From: Prevotella sp. UBA3675
Lineage (GTDB): Bacteria > Bacteroidota > Bacteroidia > Bacteroidales > Bacteroidaceae
NCBI GenBank assembly: GCA_002372235.1
Contig: DFJI01000028.1
Location: 1 to 29,701 of the forward strand
Length of the DNA stretch: 29,701 bases
Direction of reading: 5' to 3'
The position numbers and the translations under genes were made by a program. How positions within the stretch are numbered: the first letter of the stretch is position 1; every line of letters starts with the position of its first letter. The notes beneath the pieces were generated by a model. The model worked only from the letters and a program-made list of their open reading frames with translations, did not search any database and was not told the origin of the DNA. Positions 14,461 through 22,565 of this stretch are shown one piece after another.

Positions 14461-15570
14461 TTACCGATTGACATCTTTCAGTTGTGCGTAATAGTTGTCA
14501 AGGAGTTCCTGAGCTGCCACGAAACTGGTCTTCTGGCCTGCAAGGACAGTGCGCTCGGCCTCGGTGAGCTGCTGCTGAATGATCGGATTGTTGTAGAAAT
14601 TGAGACGAAGGTGCTCGTTGATGCTCTCATACATCCAGTACTTGGCCTGCTCGTTGCGACGATAGTCGAAGTAGCCATTGGCACGCACGAAGTCGATGTA
14701 TTCATAGATCATGTCCCAGATTTCCTTGATACCCAGACCGTAGAAGCCGCTGTAGCAGAGCACCTTAGGCTGCCATCCGCTGTCAGGCAGGGGGAAGAAG
14801 TGAAGGGCGTTGCGGAAGTTGGTGGCAGCCATGTGGCAACGATCCACATTGTCGCCGTCGCACTTGTTGATCACAATGCCGTCGCACATCTCCATGATGC
14901 CACGCTTGATGCCCTGTAGTTCATCGCCTGTACCGGCCACCTGAATGAGCAGGAAGAAATCTACCATCGAGTGGCAGGCCGTCTCGCTCTGTCCTACACC
15001 CACCGTCTCAACGAATATCTTGTCGTAGCCGGCTGCCTCGCAGAGGATGATGGTCTCGCGCGTCTTACGGGCCACGCCGCCAAGCGAGCCTGCCGATGGG
15101 CTGGGACGGATGAACGAGTCGGGATGCAATGCCAACTTCTCCATGCGGGTCTTGTCGCCAAGGATGCTGCCCTTGGTGCGCTCGCTCGAGGGGTCGATGG
15201 CGAGCACGGCCAGCTTGCCACCCTTCTCTTTCAGCACATGCATGCCAAACTCGTCAATGGAGGTCGATTTGCCTGCTCCCGGCACACCGCTGATGCCCAC
15301 ACGAATGCTTTTTCCACTATAGGGCAACAGGCGGTCAATGACCTCCTGTGCCTTCTGCTGGTGCTCAGGATTGACACTCTCCACCAAGGTCACGGCCTGC
15401 GAGAGGATGGTGACATCGCCTTTGAGAATGCCTTCCACCATGTCGGCTACCGACAACTCGCGACGTTTGAAGCGGCCACGCTTCAGATAGGGATTGACAA
15501 TGGACTGCTGCTCTACGCCGCTGTTCACCTGCAGACCTGCATATTCTGTACTGTTCTCGGGATGTTCCAT
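14461..15570 (-). CDS. meaB: Methylmalonyl-CoA mutase-associated GTPase MeaB
   Basis: A 369-residue G3E-family P-loop GTPase that protects and reloads B12-dependent methylmalonyl-CoA mutase in the cytoplasm, part of succinate/propionate metabolism. Walker A is GVPGAGKS (95-102). Other signatures are LAIDPSSERTKGSILGDKTRM, RPSPSAGSLGGVA, FVETVGVGQSE and the base-binding NKCDGDN. The length fits the family. No mutase subunits are in the window; instead it is the last gene of a leftward unit with DUF1573 and alpha-2-macroglobulin-like genes (14 bp gap), an arrangement that gives no clear functional link. Confidence 0.94.
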   Translation of the reverse strand: MEHPENSTEYAGLQVNSGVEQQSIVNPYLKRGRFKRRELSVADMVEGILKGDVTILSQAVTLVESVNPEHQQKAQEVIDRLLPYSGKSIRVGISGVPGAGKSTSIDEFGMHVLKEKGGKLAVLAIDPSSERTKGSILGDKTRMEKLALHPDSFIRPSPSAGSLGGVARKTRETIILCEAAGYDKIFVETVGVGQSETACHSMVDFFLLIQVAGTGDELQGIKRGIMEMCDGIVINKCDGDNVDRCHMAATNFRNALHFFPLPDSGWQPKVLCYSGFYGLGIKEIWDMIYEYIDFVRANGYFDYRRNEQAKYWMYESINEHLRLNFYNNPIIQQQLTEAERTVLAGQKTSFVAAQELLDNYYAQLKDVNR

Positions 15571-15584
15571 ATCGTTTTTGTTAC

Positions 15585-16664
15585 CTATTTCTTAATGTTA
15601 ATGGGAATGACGACCTTCGCGTGGTCGGGGTCATTGGTTATCATGAGCACACGCGGCTTGGTACGTGTCTTGGCAAGTAGTTCCAGATTGCCCACCACCT
15701 TGAGACGTGTGCGTTCCTGAGGCTCCAGCTTGCGCTTGTCGAGCGTGAGGGTGAGGCCAGGGGTAAACATCTGCAGCGATGAGATGTCGAGTGTGGTGCG
15801 CCCGGTATTGGTAATCGTGATCTCGGCCTTCTTGCGCTTCTTTCCGCCTACATTTCCCAGTTCAATCGCAGGAGCAGAGAGCACCATCTTAGGCGCATAC
15901 TGTCTGCCCATTCCGCCAAAGCTGCTCAGGTCGGGCAACAACACCACCGAGACGGGAACCTCGTTCTCTGGCGACACCTTTTCGCCCAGATGACTGGCCA
16001 GATAGACCGTGGACTGCGTCAGGCCGAAGGCATGAATCAGTTCCGAATTGAGCGTGACCACCACCTTGCCCACTCTTCCCGGCATGAGCCGCTCGGGTAT
16101 GGCGACTGCCGTAAGATAGGAAGGCAGGTGCTGCACATTGGGCACCACGGGCTGAGTGCCGTTGTTGAGGACATGTATTTCCTGCTGGGGCCGGTCGCCA
16201 CGATTCACGTCGTCGAACTCCAGCACATTCTTGTCGGCCAACAGTTGTCCCATCGTGAAGGGATAGACCTTGCTATAGTCCTGCACCTCGGCGAGCACGA
16301 TGCCTTTCATGGTGAGTTTGAGTGGAGTAGCATCGCCTGGCAACTGCTCATGCGAAGTGACCACAGCCCGTTTCTCATAATGTCCCAGCAAATGGGCATC
16401 GTAGGTAAGTTTCACAGTACATTTCTCGCCTGCGGCCAGCTCTTTCTTTGAGAGTTCCACCGAGGTACAGCCGCAGTCGGCTTTCACATCGTCAATCTGT
16501 ATGGGACGTTTCCCCGTGTTGCGCAGTTCGAAGGTGGCCGTCGAAGGCACCTTGTAGCCCGTCTTTCCGCAGTCGATGACTGGCTGGGCCACGGTGAGCT
16601 GCTGCGCCTGTACCGACAAGGCCGATACAGACAGGAGGAGTGCTATCAGTGTCTTGCTGTTCAT
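15585..16664 (-). CDS. DUF1573-domain exported protein
   Basis: A 359-residue exported protein with a signal peptide ending at VQAQ (21). The first 110 residues are a DUF1573 domain, an immunoglobulin-like fold: FELRNTGKRPIQIDDVKADCGCTSVEL with the hallmark CGCT, then GEKCTVKLTYDAH. A related Ig-like segment recurs near 265-355 (AEITITNTGRTTLDISSLQ, MITNDPDHAKVVIPI), so the protein looks like two or three such modules. The function is unknown; the family is common in Bacteroidota and is often periplasmic. It begins 7 bp after the alpha-2-macroglobulin-like gene and precedes meaB by 14 bp, so all three are probably one transcript. Confidence 0.85.
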   Translation of the reverse strand: MNSKTLIALLLSVSALSVQAQQLTVAQPVIDCGKTGYKVPSTATFELRNTGKRPIQIDDVKADCGCTSVELSKKELAAGEKCTVKLTYDAHLLGHYEKRAVVTSHEQLPGDATPLKLTMKGIVLAEVQDYSKVYPFTMGQLLADKNVLEFDDVNRGDRPQQEIHVLNNGTQPVVPNVQHLPSYLTAVAIPERLMPGRVGKVVVTLNSELIHAFGLTQSTVYLASHLGEKVSPENEVPVSVVLLPDLSSFGGMGRQYAPKMVLSAPAIELGNVGGKKRKKAEITITNTGRTTLDISSLQMFTPGLTLTLDKRKLEPQERTRLKVVGNLELLAKTRTKPRVLMITNDPDHAKVVIPINIKK

Positions 16665-16671
16665 AGGGTCG

Positions 16672-19600
16672 TTATTCAGTAATCGTTATGGTTTGCGAAT
16701 GGGTGGTGCCACGGAACTCAGGAGCGTAGGCACACTGCACGGTGCAGGTGCCTGTCTCGTAACGTCCGGCACGGTCAAGGTAGTATTCGGTCTCAATGAC
16801 GTGCTTGCCCTTCGGCAACACATCGTAATAATAACATGTGGCATTGTCCTTGGGCGAGCAGTAGGCACCGCGATGATAGCCGCTCAACTGCTGGACAGGC
16901 TCCATGCAGGCCGCACGACGGTCTGTCACCTCCACGAAGTCGAGATCGCGCTGGGCCACGATGGTGAGGCGCACGGTGATGCGAGAGCCTACTTTGAGGG
17001 GAGAGTGGAGAGAGGAGAGTGGAGAGTTGGTCCCTGCTATGAATATCTCGCGCTTCACGCTCACTTCGCTGCTCTGGTCGGCGATGTCGCGGGTGGGCTG
17101 TTCAAACTGTGCATAGACAGCACCCCATGAAGTGCCTGTGGCGGTCTTCTTAGCCTCAAAGGTCTTGGGCGAAGCCTGCGTCACGACGGTCTTCACATAG
17201 CCCAGTCCGGCTGTAGCCTGCGAAGTGGCAAGCGGTGTGCCGTCAACTGTGAGCGCGGTCTTCTCCTGCGACTTGAGCACGCGACTGTTGCCGTCAAGGA
17301 AAGCATAGACGGCATCCACGCTGTTGACGGGGGTATCCCATGCCTGTGTGCGCTTCTCCTGCAACAGCCACTGCTGCATCTCGGCAACGATGGTGGTGTC
17401 GCCTGGGGTGAGGCGCTTGAAGGCTTCGATGGCAGCCACCTGCGTAGGTATGCGATAGTCGCGCCATGAATAGCCGGCACGCGGTGTGTCATAGTAACGG
17501 CCCATGCCCTCCTTATAGACGGTGTATTCCTTCAGGCTCTTGACGAACATGGTGGAATTGAGCACGATAGAAGCCAAAGCCTTGTCGTAGAGCGAGAGGG
17601 TGCGTCCTTCCTTTTGCAGCAGATTCTTCAGATAGGTATGAGAAACGGCCACCTTACCCGTAGGCTTGCGCCCGTCGAGCGTGGAGAGATAGAGGTACTG
17701 CAAAGCCTTCTGACTGGGGAACACCTGACGATGTCCTTTCTTCTCCTCCTTCTTCATCTCTTCGACCAGCTTCACAATCTCATTGTCCATGTAGCCGAAA
17801 GCCTTGTCGAGCTGCGCACGAAGAGGCGATGCCTCGCCCGTCATGGTCTGCAGGCGCACGAGCATCTCGCTCACCGCTACCGTCATATAGAACGAGCCGT
17901 GCATGCCTGGCCACCAGCTCCACGAGCCGTCGCCGTTCTGCAACTGCTGCACCTTCTCTACGGCTGAAGCCAAGCGCGTGTCCATGAGGTTCGTATCGAA
18001 GAAGTCGGCCAACCGCTGTTTCTGCTCAGCCTCGCGTTCGGCATCCATCACCCACGGTGTCTCGCTGGGCATGAGGTCCTTCAGTTCCTCGTTCTTGGAG
18101 AGTGGAGACTGGAGCGAAGCGCTGCCTGTTTCGTGCTTCCACTGTTCAAACACATGCTTGGCCTGCGGATTCTGCCGTAGGATATAGCGGCCCAGGCTGT
18201 TGGCATAGAGCGAAGCCGTCTGACTGATGACGTTCAGGTCATGTGGCTGTCCCACAGCGGGCAGGGCCTGAATCATGAACCATGCCGGATTGTTGGTATA
18301 TTCTATGGTGAACTTGGGAGTCATTGAGGAAGTCAGCGCCGACTGCGGAATCAGACTTTGCAGGTCAACGGTCTTCACGCCCGGCTGGGTCTGCGTGAAA
18401 GGCACGGTGACGGTGACGCGCTCGTGATTGGGCAGCACCGGCAGATAATGCTGTTCGCCATCGCTGAAGGTCTCGCCGCTGACGGTCATCTTGCACACAA
18501 GGAGCGAGTAGGCAGCGAGCTTGGCGGCATCGACTTTGAACGTAACGGCGGCTGTGCCGTTCGCTTGGAGTGAGCACGTCGTTTGCTCTGAGTGAATGAC
18601 ATTCCCGCTCTCAGGGTCCGACAAGACGAGTCGAGCCGTTCCGCTGACCTCATGGTCGCCGGTATTGAAGATGCGTGCCGAAATGGTAGCCTCATCGCCC
18701 ACCCGGACGAAGCGAGGCACGTTGGGCTGAATCATCACGTCTTTCTTGGCCACGCTCTCACCTTCCAGCAGGCCATACATCAAGTCGGAGGTGTGAGCCA
18801 GTCCCATGAAGCGCCATGTGGTGAGGCTCTCGGGCAGCGTGAACTTCACGGTGACGCGCCCTGTGCTGTCAGCCGACAGCTGCGGATAGAAGAAAGCGGT
18901 CTCCTGTAGGTTCTCGCGCAGTTGCACTGGCTCATCGGTGTCTGAGCCTTGGAGCTTCGTCTTGTCTCCCGCTCCGTCGGCTTGCTCCACGACCTTCAAT
19001 TCGGCCAGTGGCTCTCCCTCAGCCTCATCGCTGGAAGCCACATCGAATGTTCCGATAGCCGTATTGCTTTGTTCCAGCATCTCGTCAGTGACTGCCTTTC
19101 CTCTCACAGCAGCCGACTTCGTGCGAGCCATAGCTACGCTCTTATAGAGAATAGGGCCACGGCCACGCCACATCATCGGATAGCAGCTACGGTCGAAGTG
19201 ATTGTACTCCAGCGCCGGCTCAGGAAGGAAATCGGTCTGGTGAGCGCCATTGAGCTGAGCGCCCCCCCATGAGCCGTAAGACCAGCGCACCGACGGCAAG
19301 GGCAGATAGACGAACGGCTCGAACTGCCAACTGTGCGACGCAATCTGGTCAAGACTCTTGTCGTAGAGCACTGCCATGAGCTGAGGCGACATGGCCAGTG
19401 GCTTGCCTTCGGGCGAGAGGACCTTGAGTGTCCATTCCTCTTGCTGTCCGGGCGTGAGTCGGTCGCGGAAGGTCTCCCAAGTCATGCGCAACTGCTTGTC
19501 GGGCAAAGGGCGACGAAGGGTTGTCGAGTGCTGATAGGTCTTGCCCTCCTTCACCCAGGCAAAGCAGAGGGCCAGTCCGTTTTCGTATTCTTTCTTATAG

Positions 19601-22215
19601 GTGAACTTGCGATTGACGAGCTCGTTCGACTTATCGACCGAGCCGCTCTCAATCACGCGATTGCCTGAGACGATGGTATAGACGATGTGTACGTTCTTGG
19701 CCGACGAGCCCACCTGAAGGGTGACGGGCGTGCCGTCGTTGGAGAACTGATTGGCCGACACGTAGAACCAGTCGTCGGTCTCGGTAGCAGGGCGCTTGTC
19801 GCTGAGCGAGAACACCACGAACGATTTCTTCAGCGTGTCGCCTGCACAGATGGCTTCCAGCTCGTGCTGTCCGCTCTTCAGTTGCGACTGCCACACGGCC
19901 ACTGCCGAACGGGTAGCTGCCGTCTGCCACGCTCCTCCGTCTATGCGATAGCTCACCGTCTCGCTGAGATCGGTTCCGGCGGCATTGCGCAGATGGAAGG
20001 TCATGACGGGCTTGCTCTCGGCAAGTATTTTCTCTTCGAGATCGACCGTGAGTGCCGTCTTGCGGTTGCCCAAGGGCAGCGACAACTCGCCATGATGGGT
20101 CTCGCCAGCCGTATCGGTCACATCGGCTACGACGACGAAGTTGCAGAACAACGGACTCTCCGTCTCGGGCATCACCATCGGCATGAGCACGTCAAAATGT
20201 CCGTTCGCATCGGTCAGAGCCTCACCGCGATAGACTTCCATTTCGAGTTGGCTGTTTCCCAGAACGCCCATATTCCAATAACGGTAATAGGAGAACCACC
20301 ACCATGCACGACGGCGCTCCACCCTGTAGCTGACATGTGCGCCCTGCACAGGCACACCGGCATAGGTCAGTGCCTTGCCCTTGACGGTAAGCGTGTCGCC
20401 GGCCTTATAGTCCTGTTCGGGCTTTGGCAGCTCTACCCGGAAGGTGGGACGCTTGTATTCCTCTACTTGGAAATAAGCCTGATAGTTGCCTATGCTCACA
20501 TGATAGTTACCTGTCAGGCCCGATGAGGGCAGGACGAAGTCAGTAGAGACTGTGCCGTAGGCATCGGTGGTGAGCATCCGCTCTGTCACCACTTCATAAT
20601 TGGTGTCATACAGAACGGCCTTCACCTGTTTGTCTGACAGCGCCTGATGCTCGAAGCCGTTCTTCACCTGATAGAGGATGGCGGCAGCATGAACGGTCTG
20701 CCCAGGACGATAGATGGCGCGATCGGTCATCACCTGTCCGCGCTCCATGTCGCGCTGTCCCTCGTAATAGCTAAAGCCGCCGTATGCATTGACCATCGGA
20801 CAAGCCCGGTCTGTCGGCAGTGTTGCAAAGACATCGGTAGGACGATTCACCTTGTAGGTATATAGATACTCACCCTTGGCATTGGTGGTGACGAGGGTCT
20901 CGTTGTAGGAGCGTTGCCTACTCTCATAGGTTCTCAAACGCAACGACACGCCTGCAAGGGGCTGGCCGGTGGTGGCGCTCACCGTGACGTATCGGATGGC
21001 ATTGCCGGGCTGCGACTGAACCAGCACGCGCACATCGCTCACGAAATAGAGCTGGCGCGACACTTCGGTACCGGGCTGTGTGGCAATCTCAACCATATAG
21101 ACGCCCACTGGCAGAGCGGCTAACGAGACAGTGTCGCTGAAGAGTTCGTATTCAGCATGTCCCTCGTAATGACGGGTCACGGTCTGCGGCAGCTGCGTAA
21201 GCAGGGGCTTCAGTCGTTTGTATTCGTTATCATAGTTGGGATTGAGCTGCGTATTGCCATCAATATTGACCCGATAGAGGGTCATCGTGAGACTGCTGAT
21301 GCCACGCAGATTGGAGAGCACCACTTGCTGCTCGCGATTGGGAATGAAGACGCGGCTGGGAATCGTTGCCGTAAAGCAACGCGACGTGAGGGTATTACGG
21401 GCATTGCGCAGCGCGTTCATGCGCTTCCACGTGCCCCATCGGCTGAGCGACTGGTCAATGAACTCCATCTGCTCGCGAGCCGAAAACTTGTCGGAAGACT
21501 GCATCAGCCGGAAACGCAAGATGGCTGCTTCGCCACATTCGGTAAGGTCGCCATAGAGACTAATGAGCGAGTCGATGCGTGAGATATTGGAAAGCGCCAT
21601 CGGCTCCTCCAGTGTCTTCAGGGCCGTCAACAGCTGTGCCCGACGGTTCGGAGTGGTCAGATAGTATTGATGCAAAGCCTCATACTGTTCTGTCTCATAG
21701 CCTATGACACTCAGCAGATCGTTGTCGAAGACATGGCTGTCACCGCCTTTCTCCACGAACGGCTCATAGTCGGCAGCTTTCACGGCAGCCAGCTCGGCAG
21801 GGTGCGACATGGCTTTCTGCTTATAGTCGAGTGCTATCTGCTGCCACTGGTCGTCCAAGCTATGATTGTGCTCATAGATATAGGCCAGGGCCGTCTGGCA
21901 GACTGCTTTCAACGGCACGTTCTTCTCCTGCTGTTCGCGCGTCTTCAGCTGTTCTACGAAAGGACCCAGCGAGTCAGGCGAGAGCGTGGCAGCCACCTTT
22001 CCGTCCTGCAGCAGCGCTTTCAGCAGCTGGCCGTACTGGGCTTCCTTGCTGGCTTTCTTCACGATCTGCCCCAACGCCTTACGCTGCGTCTGCGGCAAAT
22101 CGTTTTGAGCTGCCGTCTCAACCTCTTTCCACAATTCATTATAAGTCTGGGCCATAGATTTTTCCGATACCGAAGTTAATAGTGCAGTCAGCACTGCAAA
22201 TAAGATTTTCCTCAT
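16672..22215 (-). CDS. Alpha-2-macroglobulin-like protein, thioester absent
   Basis: A 1847-residue exported protein with a signal peptide ending near SMAQ (23). After a helical N-terminal region (about 25-290) come macroglobulin domains: MG2 with DRAIYRPGQTVHAAA (about 500), the A2M segment ESLTTWRFMGLAHTSD (about 1125) and a helical barrel with NGDGSWSWWPGMHGSFY (about 1430). At the place where thioester proteins carry CxEQ, this one has QPHDLNVISQTASLYAN (about 1322-1340) with no Cys, so no thioester can form. Bacterial relatives are thought to guard the cell envelope against proteases. Two stretches encoding SPL are made of 7-bp repeats (17000-17027, 18097-18117). It heads the unit with DUF1573 and meaB. 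Confidence 0.9.
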   Translation of the reverse strand: MRKILFAVLTALLTSVSEKSMAQTYNELWKEVETAAQNDLPQTQRKALGQIVKKASKEAQYGQLLKALLQDGKVAATLSPDSLGPFVEQLKTREQQEKNVPLKAVCQTALAYIYEHNHSLDDQWQQIALDYKQKAMSHPAELAAVKAADYEPFVEKGGDSHVFDNDLLSVIGYETEQYEALHQYYLTTPNRRAQLLTALKTLEEPMALSNISRIDSLISLYGDLTECGEAAILRFRLMQSSDKFSAREQMEFIDQSLSRWGTWKRMNALRNARNTLTSRCFTATIPSRVFIPNREQQVVLSNLRGISSLTMTLYRVNIDGNTQLNPNYDNEYKRLKPLLTQLPQTVTRHYEGHAEYELFSDTVSLAALPVGVYMVEIATQPGTEVSRQLYFVSDVRVLVQSQPGNAIRYVTVSATTGQPLAGVSLRLRTYESRQRSYNETLVTTNAKGEYLYTYKVNRPTDVFATLPTDRACPMVNAYGGFSYYEGQRDMERGQVMTDRAIYRPGQTVHAAAILYQVKNGFEHQALSDKQVKAVLYDTNYEVVTERMLTTDAYGTVSTDFVLPSSGLTGNYHVSIGNYQAYFQVEEYKRPTFRVELPKPEQDYKAGDTLTVKGKALTYAGVPVQGAHVSYRVERRRAWWWFSYYRYWNMGVLGNSQLEMEVYRGEALTDANGHFDVLMPMVMPETESPLFCNFVVVADVTDTAGETHHGELSLPLGNRKTALTVDLEEKILAESKPVMTFHLRNAAGTDLSETVSYRIDGGAWQTAATRSAVAVWQSQLKSGQHELEAICAGDTLKKSFVVFSLSDKRPATETDDWFYVSANQFSNDGTPVTLQVGSSAKNVHIVYTIVSGNRVIESGSVDKSNELVNRKFTYKKEYENGLALCFAWVKEGKTYQHSTTLRRPLPDKQLRMTWETFRDRLTPGQQEEWTLKVLSPEGKPLAMSPQLMAVLYDKSLDQIASHSWQFEPFVYLPLPSVRWSYGSWGGAQLNGAHQTDFLPEPALEYNHFDRSCYPMMWRGRGPILYKSVAMARTKSAAVRGKAVTDEMLEQSNTAIGTFDVASSDEAEGEPLAELKVVEQADGAGDKTKLQGSDTDEPVQLRENLQETAFFYPQLSADSTGRVTVKFTLPESLTTWRFMGLAHTSDLMYGLLEGESVAKKDVMIQPNVPRFVRVGDEATISARIFNTGDHEVSGTARLVLSDPESGNVIHSEQTTCSLQANGTAAVTFKVDAAKLAAYSLLVCKMTVSGETFSDGEQHYLPVLPNHERVTVTVPFTQTQPGVKTVDLQSLIPQSALTSSMTPKFTIEYTNNPAWFMIQALPAVGQPHDLNVISQTASLYANSLGRYILRQNPQAKHVFEQWKHETGSASLQSPLSKNEELKDLMPSETPWVMDAEREAEQKQRLADFFDTNLMDTRLASAVEKVQQLQNGDGSWSWWPGMHGSFYMTVAVSEMLVRLQTMTGEASPLRAQLDKAFGYMDNEIVKLVEEMKKEEKKGHRQVFPSQKALQYLYLSTLDGRKPTGKVAVSHTYLKNLLQKEGRTLSLYDKALASIVLNSTMFVKSLKEYTVYKEGMGRYYDTPRAGYSWRDYRIPTQVAAIEAFKRLTPGDTTIVAEMQQWLLQEKRTQAWDTPVNSVDAVYAFLDGNSRVLKSQEKTALTVDGTPLATSQATAGLGYVKTVVTQASPKTFEAKKTATGTSWGAVYAQFEQPTRDIADQSSEVSVKREIFIAGTNSPLSSLHSPLKVGSRITVRLTIVAQRDLDFVEVTDRRAACMEPVQQLSGYHRGAYCSPKDNATCYYYDVLPKGKHVIETEYYLDRAGRYETGTCTVQCAYAPEFRGTTHSQTITITE
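17000..17027. repeat. Four 7-bp tandem units inside the alpha-2-macroglobulin-like gene
   Basis: GGAGAGT, GGAGAGA, GGAGAGT, GGAGAGT in direct succession on the plus strand. On the coding strand they read as part of NSPLSSLHSPL about 110 residues before the C-terminus. Loss or gain of one unit would shift the frame. Confidence 0.9.
18097..18117. repeat. Second 7-bp repeat patch in the alpha-2-macroglobulin-like gene
   Basis: GGAGAGT, GGAGACT, GGAGCGA: three decaying copies of the same unit as at 17000-17027, read as ASLQSPLSK in the protein. Confidence 0.7.
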
Positions 22216-22253
22216 TGTCTTTTCGCTACATTATTTTTTGAAAGCATGTTTTG

Positions 22254-22261
22254 CAAAGATA
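22254..22261 (-). promoter_or_regulatory. -7 element of the alpha-2-macroglobulin/DUF1573/meaB unit
   Basis: TATCTTTG on the minus strand fits TAnnTTTG; the leader before the ATG at 22215 would be about 35 nt. No convincing -33 element. Confidence 0.55.
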
Positions 22262-22409
22262 GTGATTATTTCTGAGTTCAGTCGGATATGAAAGCGAAAA
22301 TATGAAAGTTTAACAGAAATACAGCAACTAAATAACGCGGGCTCGATGAAATACAGATTGGTGTCAGTTTGAGGGCACTTGGCCGCAGATGACAGGCATC
22401 ATCATGAAA

Positions 22410-22467
22410 AATTATAGCTAAAATTTTTGGAATTATAGCTAAAATTCTCTCAATTATAGCTAAAATT
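22410..22467. promoter_or_regulatory. Three phased 16-bp iterons, operator-like
   Basis: AATTATAGCTAAAATT occurs identically at 22410-22425, 22431-22446 and 22452-22467. The start-to-start distance is exactly 21 bp, two helical turns, so all copies face the same side of the DNA. Each copy is near-palindromic around TAGCTA. The array ends about 68 bp before the -7 element of the sensor kinase gene, where an activator array would fit; it is about 150 bp from the divergent promoter. Confidence 0.8.
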
Positions 22468-22534
22468 TCATTTCATGTGCCGAAGAAAACTTAATTTCTT
22501 TGCCATACAGACCTGATTTATCAGACTTTTTCTA

Positions 22535-22542
22535 TATATTTG
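22535..22542 (+). promoter_or_regulatory. -7 element of the sensor kinase cluster
   Basis: TATATTTG fits TAnnTTTG and predicts a leader of about 20 nt before the ATG at 22566. No TTTG lies 19-21 bp upstream, which would suit an activator-dependent promoter. Confidence 0.6.
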
Positions 22543-22565
22543 CAGCCATCTAACCGTCGAAAACA

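Larger units (their letters stand above)
22216..22565. other. 350-bp divergent intergenic region
   Basis: Lies between the alpha-2-macroglobulin-like gene (leftward) and the first sensor kinase (rightward). It holds a -7 element for each direction (22254-22261 minus, 22535-22542 plus) and three phased 16-bp iterons (22410-22467). The stretch 22262-22409 shows no further element or ORF that I can support. Confidence 0.8.

Noticed and set aside
19687..20526. 279-codon open frame on the plus strand
   Set aside because: Antisense to the alpha-2-macroglobulin-like gene, whose domains are clear.
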